Source of the DNA: an uncultured Eubacteriales bacterium
GTDB lineage: Bacteria > Bacillota > Clostridia > Christensenellales > Borkfalkiaceae
Direction: 5' to 3'
DNA: 13,740 bases
Assembly: GCA_902766475.1 (NCBI GenBank)
Contig: CACXDQ010000101.1
Coordinates: 1 to 13,740, forward strand
The notes below the pieces were generated by a model. That model searched no databases. It was not told where the DNA came from and saw only the letters and a program-made list of their open reading frames with translations. The position numbers and the translations under genes are program-made. Positions 1-6,726 of the stretch are shown here, in pieces. The stretch's first letter is position 1. Every line of letters starts with the position of its first letter.

Positions 1-317
1 GCGACGGCGTCGACTTCGGAAATCTTATCGAGTTCCTGCGCCTGAGCGACCGTTCTCGGAAAGCCGTCGAGGAGATAGCCATTTTTGCAATCGTCCTGTT
101 CGAGCCTTTCCTTTACGATCTGAACGGTGACCTCGTCGGGAACGAGTTGTCCTTTATCTATATAAGACTTGGCAACTTTCCCGATCGGAGTCTCGTTTTT
201 AATGTTGTATCTGAATATATCGCCCGTCGATATGTGCGGGATATTATAGCGTTCGGCAAGCCTTACAGCCTGCGTACCCTTGCCCGCACCGGGCGCTCCC
301 AATAAAACTATATTCAT
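1..317 (-). CDS. adk: Adenylate kinase (partial, C-terminus beyond left edge)
   Basis: Catalyses reversible phosphate transfer between ATP and AMP to give two ADP in the cytoplasm. The first 105 residues are present and the frame runs open through position 1. Visible motifs are the P-loop GAPGAGKGT (residues 7-15), the AMP-binding STGD (30-33) with a following arginine (R36), and DGFPRT (84-89). The usual length is about 215 residues, so roughly half is missing; the LID domain lies outside the window. The ATG is 4 nt after the secY stop. Only a weak AAGGG lies about 15 nt upstream of it, inside the secY end, so translation is probably coupled to secY. The secY-adk order is typical of Bacillota and many other bacteria. 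Identity is very secure. Confidence 0.97.
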   Translation of the reverse strand, partial: MNIVLLGAPGAGKGTQAVRLAERYNIPHISTGDIFRYNIKNETPIGKVAKSYIDKGQLVPDEVTVQIVKERLEQDDCKNGYLLDGFPRTVAQAQELDKISEVDAV

Positions 318-321
318 GGTC

Positions 322-1671
322 TTATTTAAGGAAACCCTTGTAGTTCTTCATCATTATCTGCGATTCGAGAGCGGTGTTGAACTCGATTGCTACCGATACG
401 ACTATGAGCATACCTGTCGCACTGAATGCGCCTGCGCCCGAGGCGGAATTAACTACCGCATTGAGGACGAGCGAGGGGATAAGTGCGAGGATAGCGAGGA
501 ATATCGCTCCGAAAAGAGTCAATCTGTTGGAGATCTTCTTGAGATAGTCAGCCGTCGGCTTGCCGGGTCTGATACCGGGAATAAAACCGCCGTTTTGCTG
601 TATCGTCTTGGAGATGTCCTCGGGGTTGAACTGAATCGTCGAATAGAAGAACGCAAAGAATACGATGAGTACGCAGAGGATTATCGTATAGAACGGAAGC
701 CTCGACGTCGAACCGAGCCAATAGCTCCACCAGTTGAGTGCATCCGTCCAACCGAAGAGCGTCATTATAAGCTCGGGGAAAGTCATGATGGAGAACGCAA
801 AGATGAGCGGCATAACGCCGTTTGCGTTGACCTTGATGGGGATGACGGTGGACTGTCCGCCGTACATCTTTCTTCCCTTGACTTGTTTTGCGTACTGAAC
901 GGGTATCTTTCTCTCGGCAAGCTCTACCCAAACGATTGCGCCGAATACGACGATGACGATGAGGATATAGAGCAAGAATCTGAGGAGCGCCGTTCTGTCT
1001 AAGCCGTCGCTTCCGAGGAAGATGAGCGCAAACTGCTGAACGGTGAAGTTAGCGGCAGTAGCGATGATACCGGCAAAGATGAGAAGGGAGATACCGTTCG
1101 AGATACCGTAATCGGTAATTCTCTCGCCTATCCATACGGTGATACAAGTACCTGCCGTATAGAAGAGAATGATGATAACATAGGATAAGAAATCGGTAAA
1201 TCCGTTAGTCGTCGAACTTCCGGCGAGCATAGCGGAAAGCGATGCAAAGTTTCCGGTTTCGGAATTTGCGCCGTAGCTTACCAAAATACCGATAGACTGA
1301 ATAACGGCAAGAAGGAGAGTTAAGTATCTCGTGTAGTTGGCGATCTTCTTTCTACCTTCTTCGCCCTGCTTAGATAACCTTTCAAGGTAAGGAATAGCTA
1401 CAGCTAAAAGCTGAATGATTATCGACGCGTTGATGTACGGTCCGATACCCATTGCAAACAGAGTTCCGTTTGCGAGCGATCCGCCGGTCATCATACTCAT
1501 AATACTCAAATAAGAGGTGTTGGCGAGCTGAGTGTTGCTGAGCAAACTCGTACCTACGCCGGGAACGGGGATGAAACAACCTATTCTGTACAAAAGCAAG
1601 AACAGGAGCGTCCACCAAATCTTCACCCTTATTTCTTTAACTTTAAATGCGTTTTTTAATGTCTCAAACAT
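322..1671 (-). CDS. secY: Protein translocase subunit SecY
   Basis: Forms the channel of the SecYEG complex, which exports unfolded proteins through or into the cytoplasmic membrane. At 449 residues it is slightly longer than the usual 420-440. Hydrophobic segments fit the ten-helix topology: the first is about residues 17-35, ending in the conserved IPVPGV, and others include 72-94, 117-133, 160-180, 190-206, 231-251, 285-305, 326-345, 384-407 and 418-436. The cytoplasmic GERITDYGISNG (182-193), the basic loop with ERKIPVQYAKQVKGRK (253-268) and the IRPGKPTADYL segment (367-377) are the ribosome and SecA docking regions known for this family. The ATG follows a GGAGG site. It is the last full gene before adk, in the usual place after rplO. 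Confidence 0.98.
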   Translation of the reverse strand: MFETLKNAFKVKEIRVKIWWTLLFLLLYRIGCFIPVPGVGTSLLSNTQLANTSYLSIMSMMTGGSLANGTLFAMGIGPYINASIIIQLLAVAIPYLERLSKQGEEGRKKIANYTRYLTLLLAVIQSIGILVSYGANSETGNFASLSAMLAGSSTTNGFTDFLSYVIIILFYTAGTCITVWIGERITDYGISNGISLLIFAGIIATAANFTVQQFALIFLGSDGLDRTALLRFLLYILIVIVVFGAIVWVELAERKIPVQYAKQVKGRKMYGGQSTVIPIKVNANGVMPLIFAFSIMTFPELIMTLFGWTDALNWWSYWLGSTSRLPFYTIILCVLIVFFAFFYSTIQFNPEDISKTIQQNGGFIPGIRPGKPTADYLKKISNRLTLFGAIFLAILALIPSLVLNAVVNSASGAGAFSATGMLIVVSVAIEFNTALESQIMMKNYKGFLK

Positions 1672-1696
1672 TTCTTACCTCCGCTTATCGGGTAAC

Positions 1697-2146
1697 TTAA
1701 ATCTCTTCCGCTGTACCGCCGGCTTTCTCGATGGCAGCTTTCGCAGCCGCAGAGAACTTAACGGCTCTTACGGTCAAGGCGACGTTAAGCTCACCGGAGC
1801 CGAGAACTTTAAGTCCGGCGGAATTCTTAACTTCCTTCGTAATGAGTTTATAGTCCCTTAAAGTCGAATAATCGACTACGGTACCCGCCTCGAAAGAAGC
1901 GAGCTGTTCAAGGTTGACAATAGTGTAAACCTTTCTGAAATGATTGTTGAAACCACGCTTGGGAGCTCTACGGGTAAGGGGCATCTGACCGCCTTCGAAG
2001 CCGGGTCTTACGCCGCCTCCGCTTCTTGCCCATTGTCCTTTATGACCTTTACCGCTCGTCTTGCCGAGACCGGAACCGATACCGCGGCCCAATCTCTTAC
2101 TTGCGGTCTTAGAACCCTCAGCAGGATGTAAATTATCTAATCTCAT
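1697..2146 (-). CDS. rplO: 50S ribosomal protein L15
   Basis: Late-assembly protein of the large subunit that threads a long glycine- and arginine-rich N-terminal tail into 23S rRNA. The 149 residues match the family length. The tail shows GRGIGSGLGKTSGKGHKGQ (residues 20-38), then GGGVRPGFEGGQMPL (43-57) and RRAPKRGF (59-66), followed by a globular C-terminal domain with the usual valine- and alanine-rich strands. The ATG has an ideal GGAGGT site that overlaps the rpmD stop codon (TGAGGAGGT), so the two genes are tightly spaced. It lies between rpmD and secY, its standard position in the spc operon. The C-terminus is slightly acidic (AEEI), with nothing unusual. Confidence 0.98.
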   Translation of the reverse strand: MRLDNLHPAEGSKTASKRLGRGIGSGLGKTSGKGHKGQWARSGGGVRPGFEGGQMPLTRRAPKRGFNNHFRKVYTIVNLEQLASFEAGTVVDYSTLRDYKLITKEVKNSAGLKVLGSGELNVALTVRAVKFSAAAKAAIEKAGGTAEEI

Positions 2147-2159
2147 TAGTTTTACCTCC

Positions 2160-2339
2160 TCATACCTTTTCGACTTTTACCAAGTGCGAGACAAGCGCAA
2201 GCTGTCCACGTAACGTATTACTGTCGGTAAAAACCTTGGATTGATTTATTTTTTTAAGACCGAGGGCGGCGACGGTAGCCTTCTGTTTGGGAAGGCAAGC
2301 TATCGTGCTTTTTACGAGAGTAACTTTAACTTGTTCCAT
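2160..2339 (-). CDS. rpmD: 50S ribosomal protein L30
   Basis: Small large-subunit protein that packs against 23S rRNA. The frame gives 59 residues, the normal bacterial length. It starts MEQVKVTLVKSTIACLPKQK and contains the family pattern of a lysine- and valine-rich first strand, LGLKKINQSKVFTDS and LRGQLALVSHLVKVEKV. It fills the gap between rpsE and rplO exactly, where rpmD is expected. The start ATG is 14 nt after the rpsE stop with a GGGGG-rich binding site before it. The gene ends in TGA, which overlaps the rplO ribosome binding site. A cysteine at residue 15 replaces the glycine or arginine common here. I found it by reading the gap in the third minus-strand frame. Confidence 0.96.
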   Translation of the reverse strand: MEQVKVTLVKSTIACLPKQKATVAALGLKKINQSKVFTDSNTLRGQLALVSHLVKVEKV

Positions 2340-2353
2340 TTAAGTTTACCCCC

Positions 2354-2875
2354 TTACGCCATGATCTCTTCAGCGGTCTTTCCGCGAAGAGCTGCCACTT
2401 CCTCGGCAGTTTTAAGTTCGTTCAAGCCCTCGATAACGGCTTTGACCATATTGATGGGGTTGTTCGAACCGTGAGATTTAGTTCTTATGTTCTTGATGCC
2501 TGCGGCTTCCATTACGGCACGGACGGGACCGCCGGCGATAACGCCGGTACCTTCTTCAGCCGGCATCATGAGGACGGAGCCTCTGCCGAACTTGCCGATT
2601 ACCGTGTGAGGAATAGTGCTGCCGACAAGCGATACCTTTCTCATAGCCTTTTTAGCCTGAGCGGTAGCCTTTTCGATAGCTTCGGGAACTTCGTTCGCCT
2701 TGCCGCTGCCGCAACCTACCTTGCCGTTTTCATCGCCGATGACGACGAGAGCTGCAAAGCGCATTTTACGACCGCCCTTTACGACTTTCGTAATACGGTT
2801 GACGGCTATGAGTTTTTTGCAAAGACCGTCGTCACGATCTTGCTTTCTTTGAGGTCTGTTATTTTCTTTCGCCAT
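2354..2875 (-). CDS. rpsE: 30S ribosomal protein S5
   Basis: Small-subunit protein near the decoding centre and mRNA entry, involved in translational fidelity. It has 173 residues, the normal range being 160-175. An N-terminal S5-type double-stranded RNA-binding domain carries LIAVNRITKVVKGGRKMRF (residues 22-40), ALVVIGDENGKVGCGSGKA (42-60) and the VPEAIEKA helix. The C-terminal domain has GRGSVLMMPAEEGTGVIAGG and the SHGSNNPINMVKA segment. The ATG is preceded by GAGGAGG at good spacing, 15 nt after the rplR stop. The basic N-terminal tail (residues 1-15) is as usual. No residue change suggests altered fidelity. Confidence 0.98.
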   Translation of the reverse strand: MAKENNRPQRKQDRDDGLCKKLIAVNRITKVVKGGRKMRFAALVVIGDENGKVGCGSGKANEVPEAIEKATAQAKKAMRKVSLVGSTIPHTVIGKFGRGSVLMMPAEEGTGVIAGGPVRAVMEAAGIKNIRTKSHGSNNPINMVKAVIEGLNELKTAEEVAALRGKTAEEIMA

Positions 2876-2890
2876 TTTTTATTCCTCCTC

Positions 2891-3259
2891 TTAGAATTTT
2901 AAGCCGCCTTCTCTGGCGCCGTCAGCTAAGCTTTGCACTCTGCCGATGTAGATGTAACCGCCACGGTCGAAAACAACGTTTTCAATGCCCTTTGCGGTAG
3001 CTTTCTTTGCAAGTTCTACGCCGACTATCTTAGCCTGTTCTACCTTGCTCTTGCCTTCGAGAAGAGGCTTTACAGCCTTTTCCATAGTCGAGCAAGCGGT
3101 GAGCGTAACGCCTTTGACGTCGTCGATAATCTGAGCGTAAATGTGATTTAAACTTCTGTATACGCAAAGTCTGGGACATTCGGCAGTGCCGGAGATCTTC
3201 GATCTTACCCTTTCGTGCCTTTTTCTTCTGTCTGCGTTTTTATCCAACTTTAATATCAT
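2891..3259 (-). CDS. rplR: 50S ribosomal protein L18
   Basis: Binds 5S rRNA together with L5 and anchors it in the central protuberance of the large subunit. The 122 residues match the family (117-122). A basic N-terminal region (DKNADRRKRHERVRSKISGT) is followed by the conserved PRLCVYRSLNHIYAQIIDD, an alanine- and valine-rich helix around KIVGVELAKKA, and the C-terminal signature VVFDRGGYIYIGRVQSLADGAREGGLKF, of which FDRGG and LADGAREGG are near invariant. The ATG has AAGGAG 7 nt upstream, with an 11-nt gap after the rplF stop. Nothing about it is unusual. Confidence 0.98.
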   Translation of the reverse strand: MILKLDKNADRRKRHERVRSKISGTAECPRLCVYRSLNHIYAQIIDDVKGVTLTACSTMEKAVKPLLEGKSKVEQAKIVGVELAKKATAKGIENVVFDRGGYIYIGRVQSLADGAREGGLKF

Positions 3260-3270
3260 TGTCTTACTCC

Positions 3271-3813
3271 TTATTTACCGGCCGTCTTGCCTTCCTTACG
3301 TTCGATTACCTCGCCCTTGTAAGCGATACCGTAACCGTGGTAAGGTTCGGGCGTTCTGATAGCTCTTATGGTCGCTGCGGTCTGACCGACTGCAACCTTG
3401 TCCATACCCTTGACGGAAATTTCCGTCGGGGAAACAGCGGTAAGAGTTATACCGTCTTTAGCTTTGAAGATAACGGGGTGACTGAAACCGACGGAGAGGT
3501 TGAGGTCTTTGCCCTGTTGAGCGACTTTCCAACCTACGCCGTTTACCGTAAGACCCTTTTCATAGCCTTTGGTAACGCCTACTACCATATTGTGAAGAAG
3601 CGCTCTGTACAAGCCGTGTTTAGCTCTGATGGGATCTTCTTCGCTGTTTCTCTTGACGTGTGCGACGTTTCCGTCAACCGTAATTTCGATGTTTGCCGCA
3701 TCGTAATCTTGCGTAAGAGTTCCGAGGGGACCCGAAACGGTGATTATGCCGTTCTCCGTTTTAACGGTAACGCCTGCCGGCAATTCTACCGGTTCTCTAC
3801 CAATTCTTGACAT
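3271..3813 (-). CDS. rplF: 50S ribosomal protein L6
   Basis: Large-subunit protein near the factor-binding region at the base of the L7/L12 stalk. At 180 residues it has the standard length. It begins MSRIGREPVELPAGV, and the two tandem L6 folds each end in the typical glycine-rich turn. The second carries the C-terminal signature HGYGIAYKGEVIERKEGK, the YKGE and KEGK elements being typical of the family. The ATG is preceded by GAGGAGG and lies 15 nt after the rpsH stop. The position between rpsH and rplR is canonical. No frameshift or odd insertion is seen. Confidence 0.98.
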   Translation of the reverse strand: MSRIGREPVELPAGVTVKTENGIITVSGPLGTLTQDYDAANIEITVDGNVAHVKRNSEEDPIRAKHGLYRALLHNMVVGVTKGYEKGLTVNGVGWKVAQQGKDLNLSVGFSHPVIFKAKDGITLTAVSPTEISVKGMDKVAVGQTAATIRAIRTPEPYHGYGIAYKGEVIERKEGKTAGK

Positions 3814-3828
3814 TTATCCGACCTCCTC

Positions 3829-4221
3829 TTACCAAACGTAAGCAAGAACTTCGCCGCCGTGGTTGGACTTTCTTGCTTCTTTATCTGTCATTACGCCCTT
3901 GGGTGTAGAGATGATGGCGATACCGAGACCGCCGAGAACTTTGGGAAGTTCCTCACAACCGGCATAAATTCTGAGGCCGGGTTTGGAAACTCTTTTAAGT
4001 CCGTTGATGACCTTTTCACCCTTAGGACCATACTTGAGCGTGATTACGATCTTGCCTTGAACGCCCTCTTCCACGAGTTCGTAAGCGTTGATATAACCTT
4101 CGTCAAGAAGTATTTTTGCTATTGATTTCTTCATATTCGACGCCGGAATTTCAACGGTGTCGTGCTTGACTACCAGAGCGTTTCTGATACGGGTAAGCAT
4201 ATCTGCAATAGGATCTGTCAT
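3829..4221 (-). CDS. rpsH: 30S ribosomal protein S8
   Basis: Primary 16S rRNA binder in the central domain of the small subunit. In Escherichia coli it is the repressor of the spc operon at an RNA site near rplE; I did not find an obvious copy of that site here. The 130 residues match the family. The N-terminus MTDPIADMLTRIRNA and the C-terminal pattern STPKGVMTDKEA (residues 105-116) followed by GGEVLAYVW are diagnostic, the STxKG motif being the rRNA contact. The ATG follows a GAGGAGG site, 16 nt after the rpsN stop. Confidence 0.98.
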   Translation of the reverse strand: MTDPIADMLTRIRNALVVKHDTVEIPASNMKKSIAKILLDEGYINAYELVEEGVQGKIVITLKYGPKGEKVINGLKRVSKPGLRIYAGCEELPKVLGGLGIAIISTPKGVMTDKEARKSNHGGEVLAYVW

Positions 4222-4237
4222 TACTTTCTACCTCCTC

Positions 4238-4423
4238 TTACCAACTTGCCTTTTTTACGCCGGGGATTTGGCCTTTATAAGCTAATTCCCTGAAACATAT
4301 ACGGCAAACGCCGTATTTCCTGAGGACTGAATGAGGTCTGCCGCAAATAGAGCATCTCGTGTATCCTCTGGTGGAATACTTAGGAGTCTTTTTCTGTTTA
4401 TTTATCATTGCTACTTTTGCCAT
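4238..4423 (-). CDS. rpsN: 30S ribosomal protein S14, zinc-binding type Z
   Basis: Small-subunit head protein that assembles with S3 and S10. This is the short 61-residue zinc form (also called rpsZ), not the 89-101-residue form without zinc. Cysteines C24 and C27 (CSIC) and C40 and C43 (CRIC) form the zinc site, and the ending GQIPGVKKASW is characteristic. The ATG has GGAG about 10 nt upstream, between rplE and rpsH. The zinc form in the spc cluster is usual in Bacillota, Actinobacteria and several other phyla. In some species a second zinc-free paralogue elsewhere replaces it when zinc is scarce; none is in this window. Confidence 0.97.
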   Translation of the reverse strand: MAKVAMINKQKKTPKYSTRGYTRCSICGRPHSVLRKYGVCRICFRELAYKGQIPGVKKASW

Positions 4424-4437
4424 GATTCTCTATCTCC

Positions 4438-5034
4438 TTAATTAGCTTTGAAAGGCATTCCCATTGCCTTGAGAAGTTCTCGAGCTTCTTCGTCCGTCTT
4501 TGCAGTGGTTACTATACAAATGTCGTAACCTCTTACCTTCTCTACCTGATCGTACTGTATCTCGGGGAATATAAGCTGCTCTTTAACGCCCATAGCGTAA
4601 TTGCCTCTGCCGTCGAAGGACTTGGAGGGAACGCCTCTGAAGTCCCTAACCCTCGGAAGGGCGATGGATACGAGTTTATCGAAGAAATCGTACATCTTAT
4701 CCTGTCTTAACGTGACCTTGATACCTACGTTCATACCGAGCCTTACTTTGAAGTTCGCTACCGACTTCTTAGCTTTGGTGAGAACGGGTTTCTGACCGGC
4801 GATAAGAGCAAGTTCCTGTTGAGCAAGCTGTACGCTTTTCGCATTGTCCTTGCTGTCGCCGAGACCGCCGTTTATGGTGATCTTGACAAGCTTGGGACAT
4901 TCGTTGATGTTCTTGTAGCCGAAGTGTTTCATAAGGTACGGAACAACTTCTTCCTGGTACAACTTTCTCTTTCTGCTAACATACTTGGAATCGGTTGCAG
5001 TTTCTTTAGCAACCTGAGTCGTTGTGTCTGCCAT
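4438..5034 (-). CDS. rplE: 50S ribosomal protein L5
   Basis: Binds 5S rRNA with L18 and contacts the P-site tRNA in the central protuberance. The core is clear: YQEEVVPYLMKHFGY, PKLVKITINGGLGD, GQKPVLTKAKKSVANFK, RLGMNVGIKVTLR, and the strongly conserved GRGNYAMGVKEQLIFPEI. The gene encodes 198 residues against the usual 179-180. The excess is an N-terminal extension of about 18 residues rich in Thr, Ala, Lys and Asp. The start is supported by an AAGGAG site 8 nt before the ATG, and no other methionine occurs before residue 35, so the extension looks real. It follows rplX with a 14-nt gap. Confidence 0.97.
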   Translation of the reverse strand: MADTTTQVAKETATDSKYVSRKRKLYQEEVVPYLMKHFGYKNINECPKLVKITINGGLGDSKDNAKSVQLAQQELALIAGQKPVLTKAKKSVANFKVRLGMNVGIKVTLRQDKMYDFFDKLVSIALPRVRDFRGVPSKSFDGRGNYAMGVKEQLIFPEIQYDQVEKVRGYDICIVTTAKTDEEARELLKAMGMPFKAN

Positions 5035-5048
5035 TTTTATTCTCCTTA

Positions 5049-5420
5049 TTAGGCTTTATCTTCTTTCTTGGCTTTTTTTGCCTTTTTAACTGCTTTCTTA
5101 GCTTCGGGAGCTGCGTCCAAAGAGGCTTCGCACTTCTTGCAGACTCTTACCTTTTTGCCGTCTATAACTTTATAGCCGACTCTGGTCGCCTTTCCGCAAG
5201 CGGGGCAAACTACCATGACGTTGGAAGCGTCGATAGCGCCGATCTGGGAAACGATTTCACTCGTTTCGTTGGCGCTTCTTGCCTTTCTGCTCTTCTTCTG
5301 AACATTAACTCCGTCAACTTTAACTCTGTTTTCCTTAGGTAATGCGGTCATGACCTTTCCGGTTTTGCCGGCGTCTTTGCCCGTAAGTACCAAAACGGTA
5401 TCGTTCTTTTTAACTTTCAT
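5049..5420 (-). CDS. rplX: 50S ribosomal protein L24 with C-terminal zinc ribbon
   Basis: Assembly-initiating large-subunit protein near the exit tunnel. I take the ATG at 5420 (MKVKKNDTVLVLTGKDAGK) because AAGGAG lies 8 nt upstream; the frame also opens two codons earlier at a TTG, which is too close to that site. The product is 123 residues. A KOW domain (about 1-40, with GKDAGKTGKV) is followed by a ribbon with cysteines at 72, 75, 94 and 97 (CPAC and CKKC), as seen in many Clostridia. A lysine- and alanine-rich tail of about 20 residues (104-123) follows and makes the protein longer than the common 100-110. Confidence 0.97.
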   Translation of the reverse strand: MKVKKNDTVLVLTGKDAGKTGKVMTALPKENRVKVDGVNVQKKSRKARSANETSEIVSQIGAIDASNVMVVCPACGKATRVGYKVIDGKKVRVCKKCEASLDAAPEAKKAVKKAKKAKKEDKA

Positions 5421-5428
5421 GATCAATT

Positions 5429-5434
5429 CTCCTT
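5429..5434 (-). promoter_or_regulatory. Ribosome binding site that sets the rplX start
   Basis: AAGGAG overlaps the rplN stop codon (TAAGGAG) and lies 8 nt before the ATG at 5420. An upstream in-frame TTG at 5426 is only 2 nt away, so the ATG is preferred. The start also agrees with the family's usual N-terminus. Confidence 0.85.
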
Positions 5435-5801
5435 ACAGCACTTCGGGCGCGAGCGATATGATCTTCATGTATTCTTTATCGCGGAGTTCCCTTGCGACAG
5501 GTCCGAAAATACGGGTGCCTCTGGGCTGTTTCTGGTTATCGATTATTACTGCGGCGTTGTCGTCGAATCTGATGTGAGTTCCGTCGGCTCTTCTGAGACC
5601 TTTGGAGCTTCTCACGATAACGGCTTTAACTACATCGCCTTTCTTTACTGCTCCACCGGGGGTCGCCGTCTTTACGCTTGCGACGATAACGTCTCCGATA
5701 TTGCCGAACTTTCTGAAAGATCCGCCCAAAACTCTTATGCACATAATTTCTTTTGCGCCCGAGTTGTCGGCTACCTTTAATCTTGTCTGCGGTTGTATCA
5801 T
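5433..5801 (-). CDS. rplN: 50S ribosomal protein L14
   Basis: Large-subunit protein at the subunit interface, next to L19 and contacting the small subunit. It has exactly the family's 122 residues. It begins MIQPQTRLKVADNSGAKEIMCIRVLGGS, the classic L14 start, followed by GDVIVASVKTATPGG, KKGDVVKAVIVRSSKGLRR, and the C-terminal GTRIFGPVARELRD and IISLAPEVL. The ATG has GGGAGGAG about 10 nt upstream and lies 20 nt after the rpsQ stop. No oddities. Confidence 0.98.
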   Translation of the reverse strand: MIQPQTRLKVADNSGAKEIMCIRVLGGSFRKFGNIGDVIVASVKTATPGGAVKKGDVVKAVIVRSSKGLRRADGTHIRFDDNAAVIIDNQKQPRGTRIFGPVARELRDKEYMKIISLAPEVL

Positions 5802-5821
5802 GACTATTGCTCCTCCCGATA

Positions 5822-6076
5822 TTATTTAGCCTTTTCGATTATTTCGGCAACTCTCCAATTCTTGTCTTTGGAAAGCTTTCTGGTCTCGACTATTCTGACC
5901 GTGTCGCCGATGCCGCACTCGTTATTTTCGTCGTGCGCCTTATACTTTTTGGTAGTGGTTATCGTCTTTTTGTAGACAGGGTGAGTAGCCTTCATTTCTA
6001 CGGTGACGACGACCGTCTTTTCCATCTTGTCGGAAGTAACGATACCGACTCTCTCTTTTCTTAAATTTCTTTCCAT
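5822..6076 (-). CDS. rpsQ: 30S ribosomal protein S17
   Basis: OB-fold protein that binds 16S rRNA early in small-subunit assembly. I choose the ATG at 6076, giving 84 residues and the standard N-terminus MERNLRKERVG. A longer frame opens at a TTG overlapping the rpmC stop, but the extra six codons are the binding site itself (GGAGG, 7 nt before the ATG). Family motifs are VTSDKMEKTVVVTVE, KKTITTTKKYKAHDE, GDTVRIVETRKLSKDKNWR and a short lysine-rich end. It follows rpmC with 14 nt between stop and start. The common RPLSK is RKLSK here, a small change. Confidence 0.97.
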   Translation of the reverse strand: MERNLRKERVGIVTSDKMEKTVVVTVEMKATHPVYKKTITTTKKYKAHDENNECGIGDTVRIVETRKLSKDKNWRVAEIIEKAK

Positions 6077-6083
6077 CTTCTTT

Positions 6084-6088
6084 CCTCC
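6084..6088 (-). promoter_or_regulatory. Ribosome binding site that sets the rpsQ start
   Basis: GGAGG lies 7 nt before the ATG at 6076 and directly after the rpmC stop. It lies inside the longer TTG-initiated frame, which shows that the longer frame is not the real gene start. Confidence 0.88.
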
Positions 6089-6090
6089 GC

Positions 6091-6291
6091 TCAAACGCTC
6101 GCCTTGATCTCTCTCGCACGTATTTCGGTCTTGATCCTTGCGATGTCTTTTCTCGTAGTTGCGATAACGTTGGGGTTTTCAAGCTGACCGGTGGCATGGC
6201 GGAAATGAAGGTTAAAAAGTTCTTCCTTCAAATCGGCGAGCTTAGCTGCCAATTCGTCGTTGGTCATTCCGTGAATATCCTTTGCTTTCAT
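6091..6291 (-). CDS. rpmC: 50S ribosomal protein L29
   Basis: Small two-helix protein beside the peptide exit, next to L23, where signal recognition particle and trigger factor dock. The 66 residues match the family. It begins MKAKDIHGMTNDELAAKL and contains the diagnostic LKEELFNLHFRHATGQLENP, followed by the basic helix of RKDIARIKTEIRARE. The ATG is only 2 nt after the rplP stop (TAATCATG). An AAGG in the rplP tail is the likely binding site, so translation is probably coupled to rplP. It ends in TGA. Confidence 0.98.
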   Translation of the reverse strand: MKAKDIHGMTNDELAAKLADLKEELFNLHFRHATGQLENPNVIATTRKDIARIKTEIRAREIKASV

Positions 6292-6293
6292 GA

Positions 6294-6725
6294 TTAACCT
6301 TCAACTCCTTCTGTATTTTTTTCTTTAATGACGAATTTCGTCTTGATGGGAAGTTTATAGCCGGCAAGGCGCATAGCCTCTCTCGCAACTTCCTCGGTTA
6401 CGCCCGCCATCTCGAACAATACTCTGCCCGGTTTAACGACGGCTACCCAATATTCGACGGAACCTTTACCGGAGCCCATTCTGGTTTCGGCGGGTTTCTT
6501 CGTGATGGGTTTGTGGGGGAATATATCTATCCAGACTTTACCGCCACGCTTGATGAATCTCGTCATGGCTATTCTGGCAGCTTCTATCTGATTTGAAGAG
6601 ATCCAAGCGGAACCTTCGGCAACGAGGCCGTATTCGCCGTAAGCGATAACGTTGCCCTTCGTGACCTTACCGGTCATTCTGCCGCGGTGCTGCTTTCTTC
6701 TCTTAACTCTTTTTGGCATTAACAT
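6294..6725 (-). CDS. rplP: 50S ribosomal protein L16
   Basis: Large-subunit protein near the A-site tRNA and peptidyl transferase centre. The 143 residues fit the family, and the N-terminus MLMPKRVKRRKQHRGRM is the standard one. Other signatures are GSAWISSNQIEAARIAMTR, RGGKVWIDIFPHKPITKKP, and the near-invariant MGSGKGSVEYWVAVVKPG, then VLFEMAGV and the KLPIKTKFV segment. The ATG follows the rpsC stop by one base (TAATATG), so the two genes are almost certainly coupled. The second ATG, two codons in, is a possible alternative start. Confidence 0.98.
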   Translation of the reverse strand: MLMPKRVKRRKQHRGRMTGKVTKGNVIAYGEYGLVAEGSAWISSNQIEAARIAMTRFIKRGGKVWIDIFPHKPITKKPAETRMGSGKGSVEYWVAVVKPGRVLFEMAGVTEEVAREAMRLAGYKLPIKTKFVIKEKNTEGVEG

Positions 6726-6726
6726 A

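Noticed and set aside
280..1002. Long plus-strand open frame (240 codons) opposite secY
   Set aside because: It lies antisense to an unmistakable secY, has no matching ribosome binding site, and its charged low-complexity product looks like a codon-bias shadow.
3259..3810. Plus-strand open frame of 183 codons opposite rplF
   Set aside because: Nearly co-extensive with L6 on the other strand, as expected from strong codon bias. No independent support.
4423..5060. Search for an E. coli-type S8 repressor site near rplE and rplX
   Set aside because: I found no clear hairpin resembling the S8-binding helix around the rplE start; by eye this is not conclusive.
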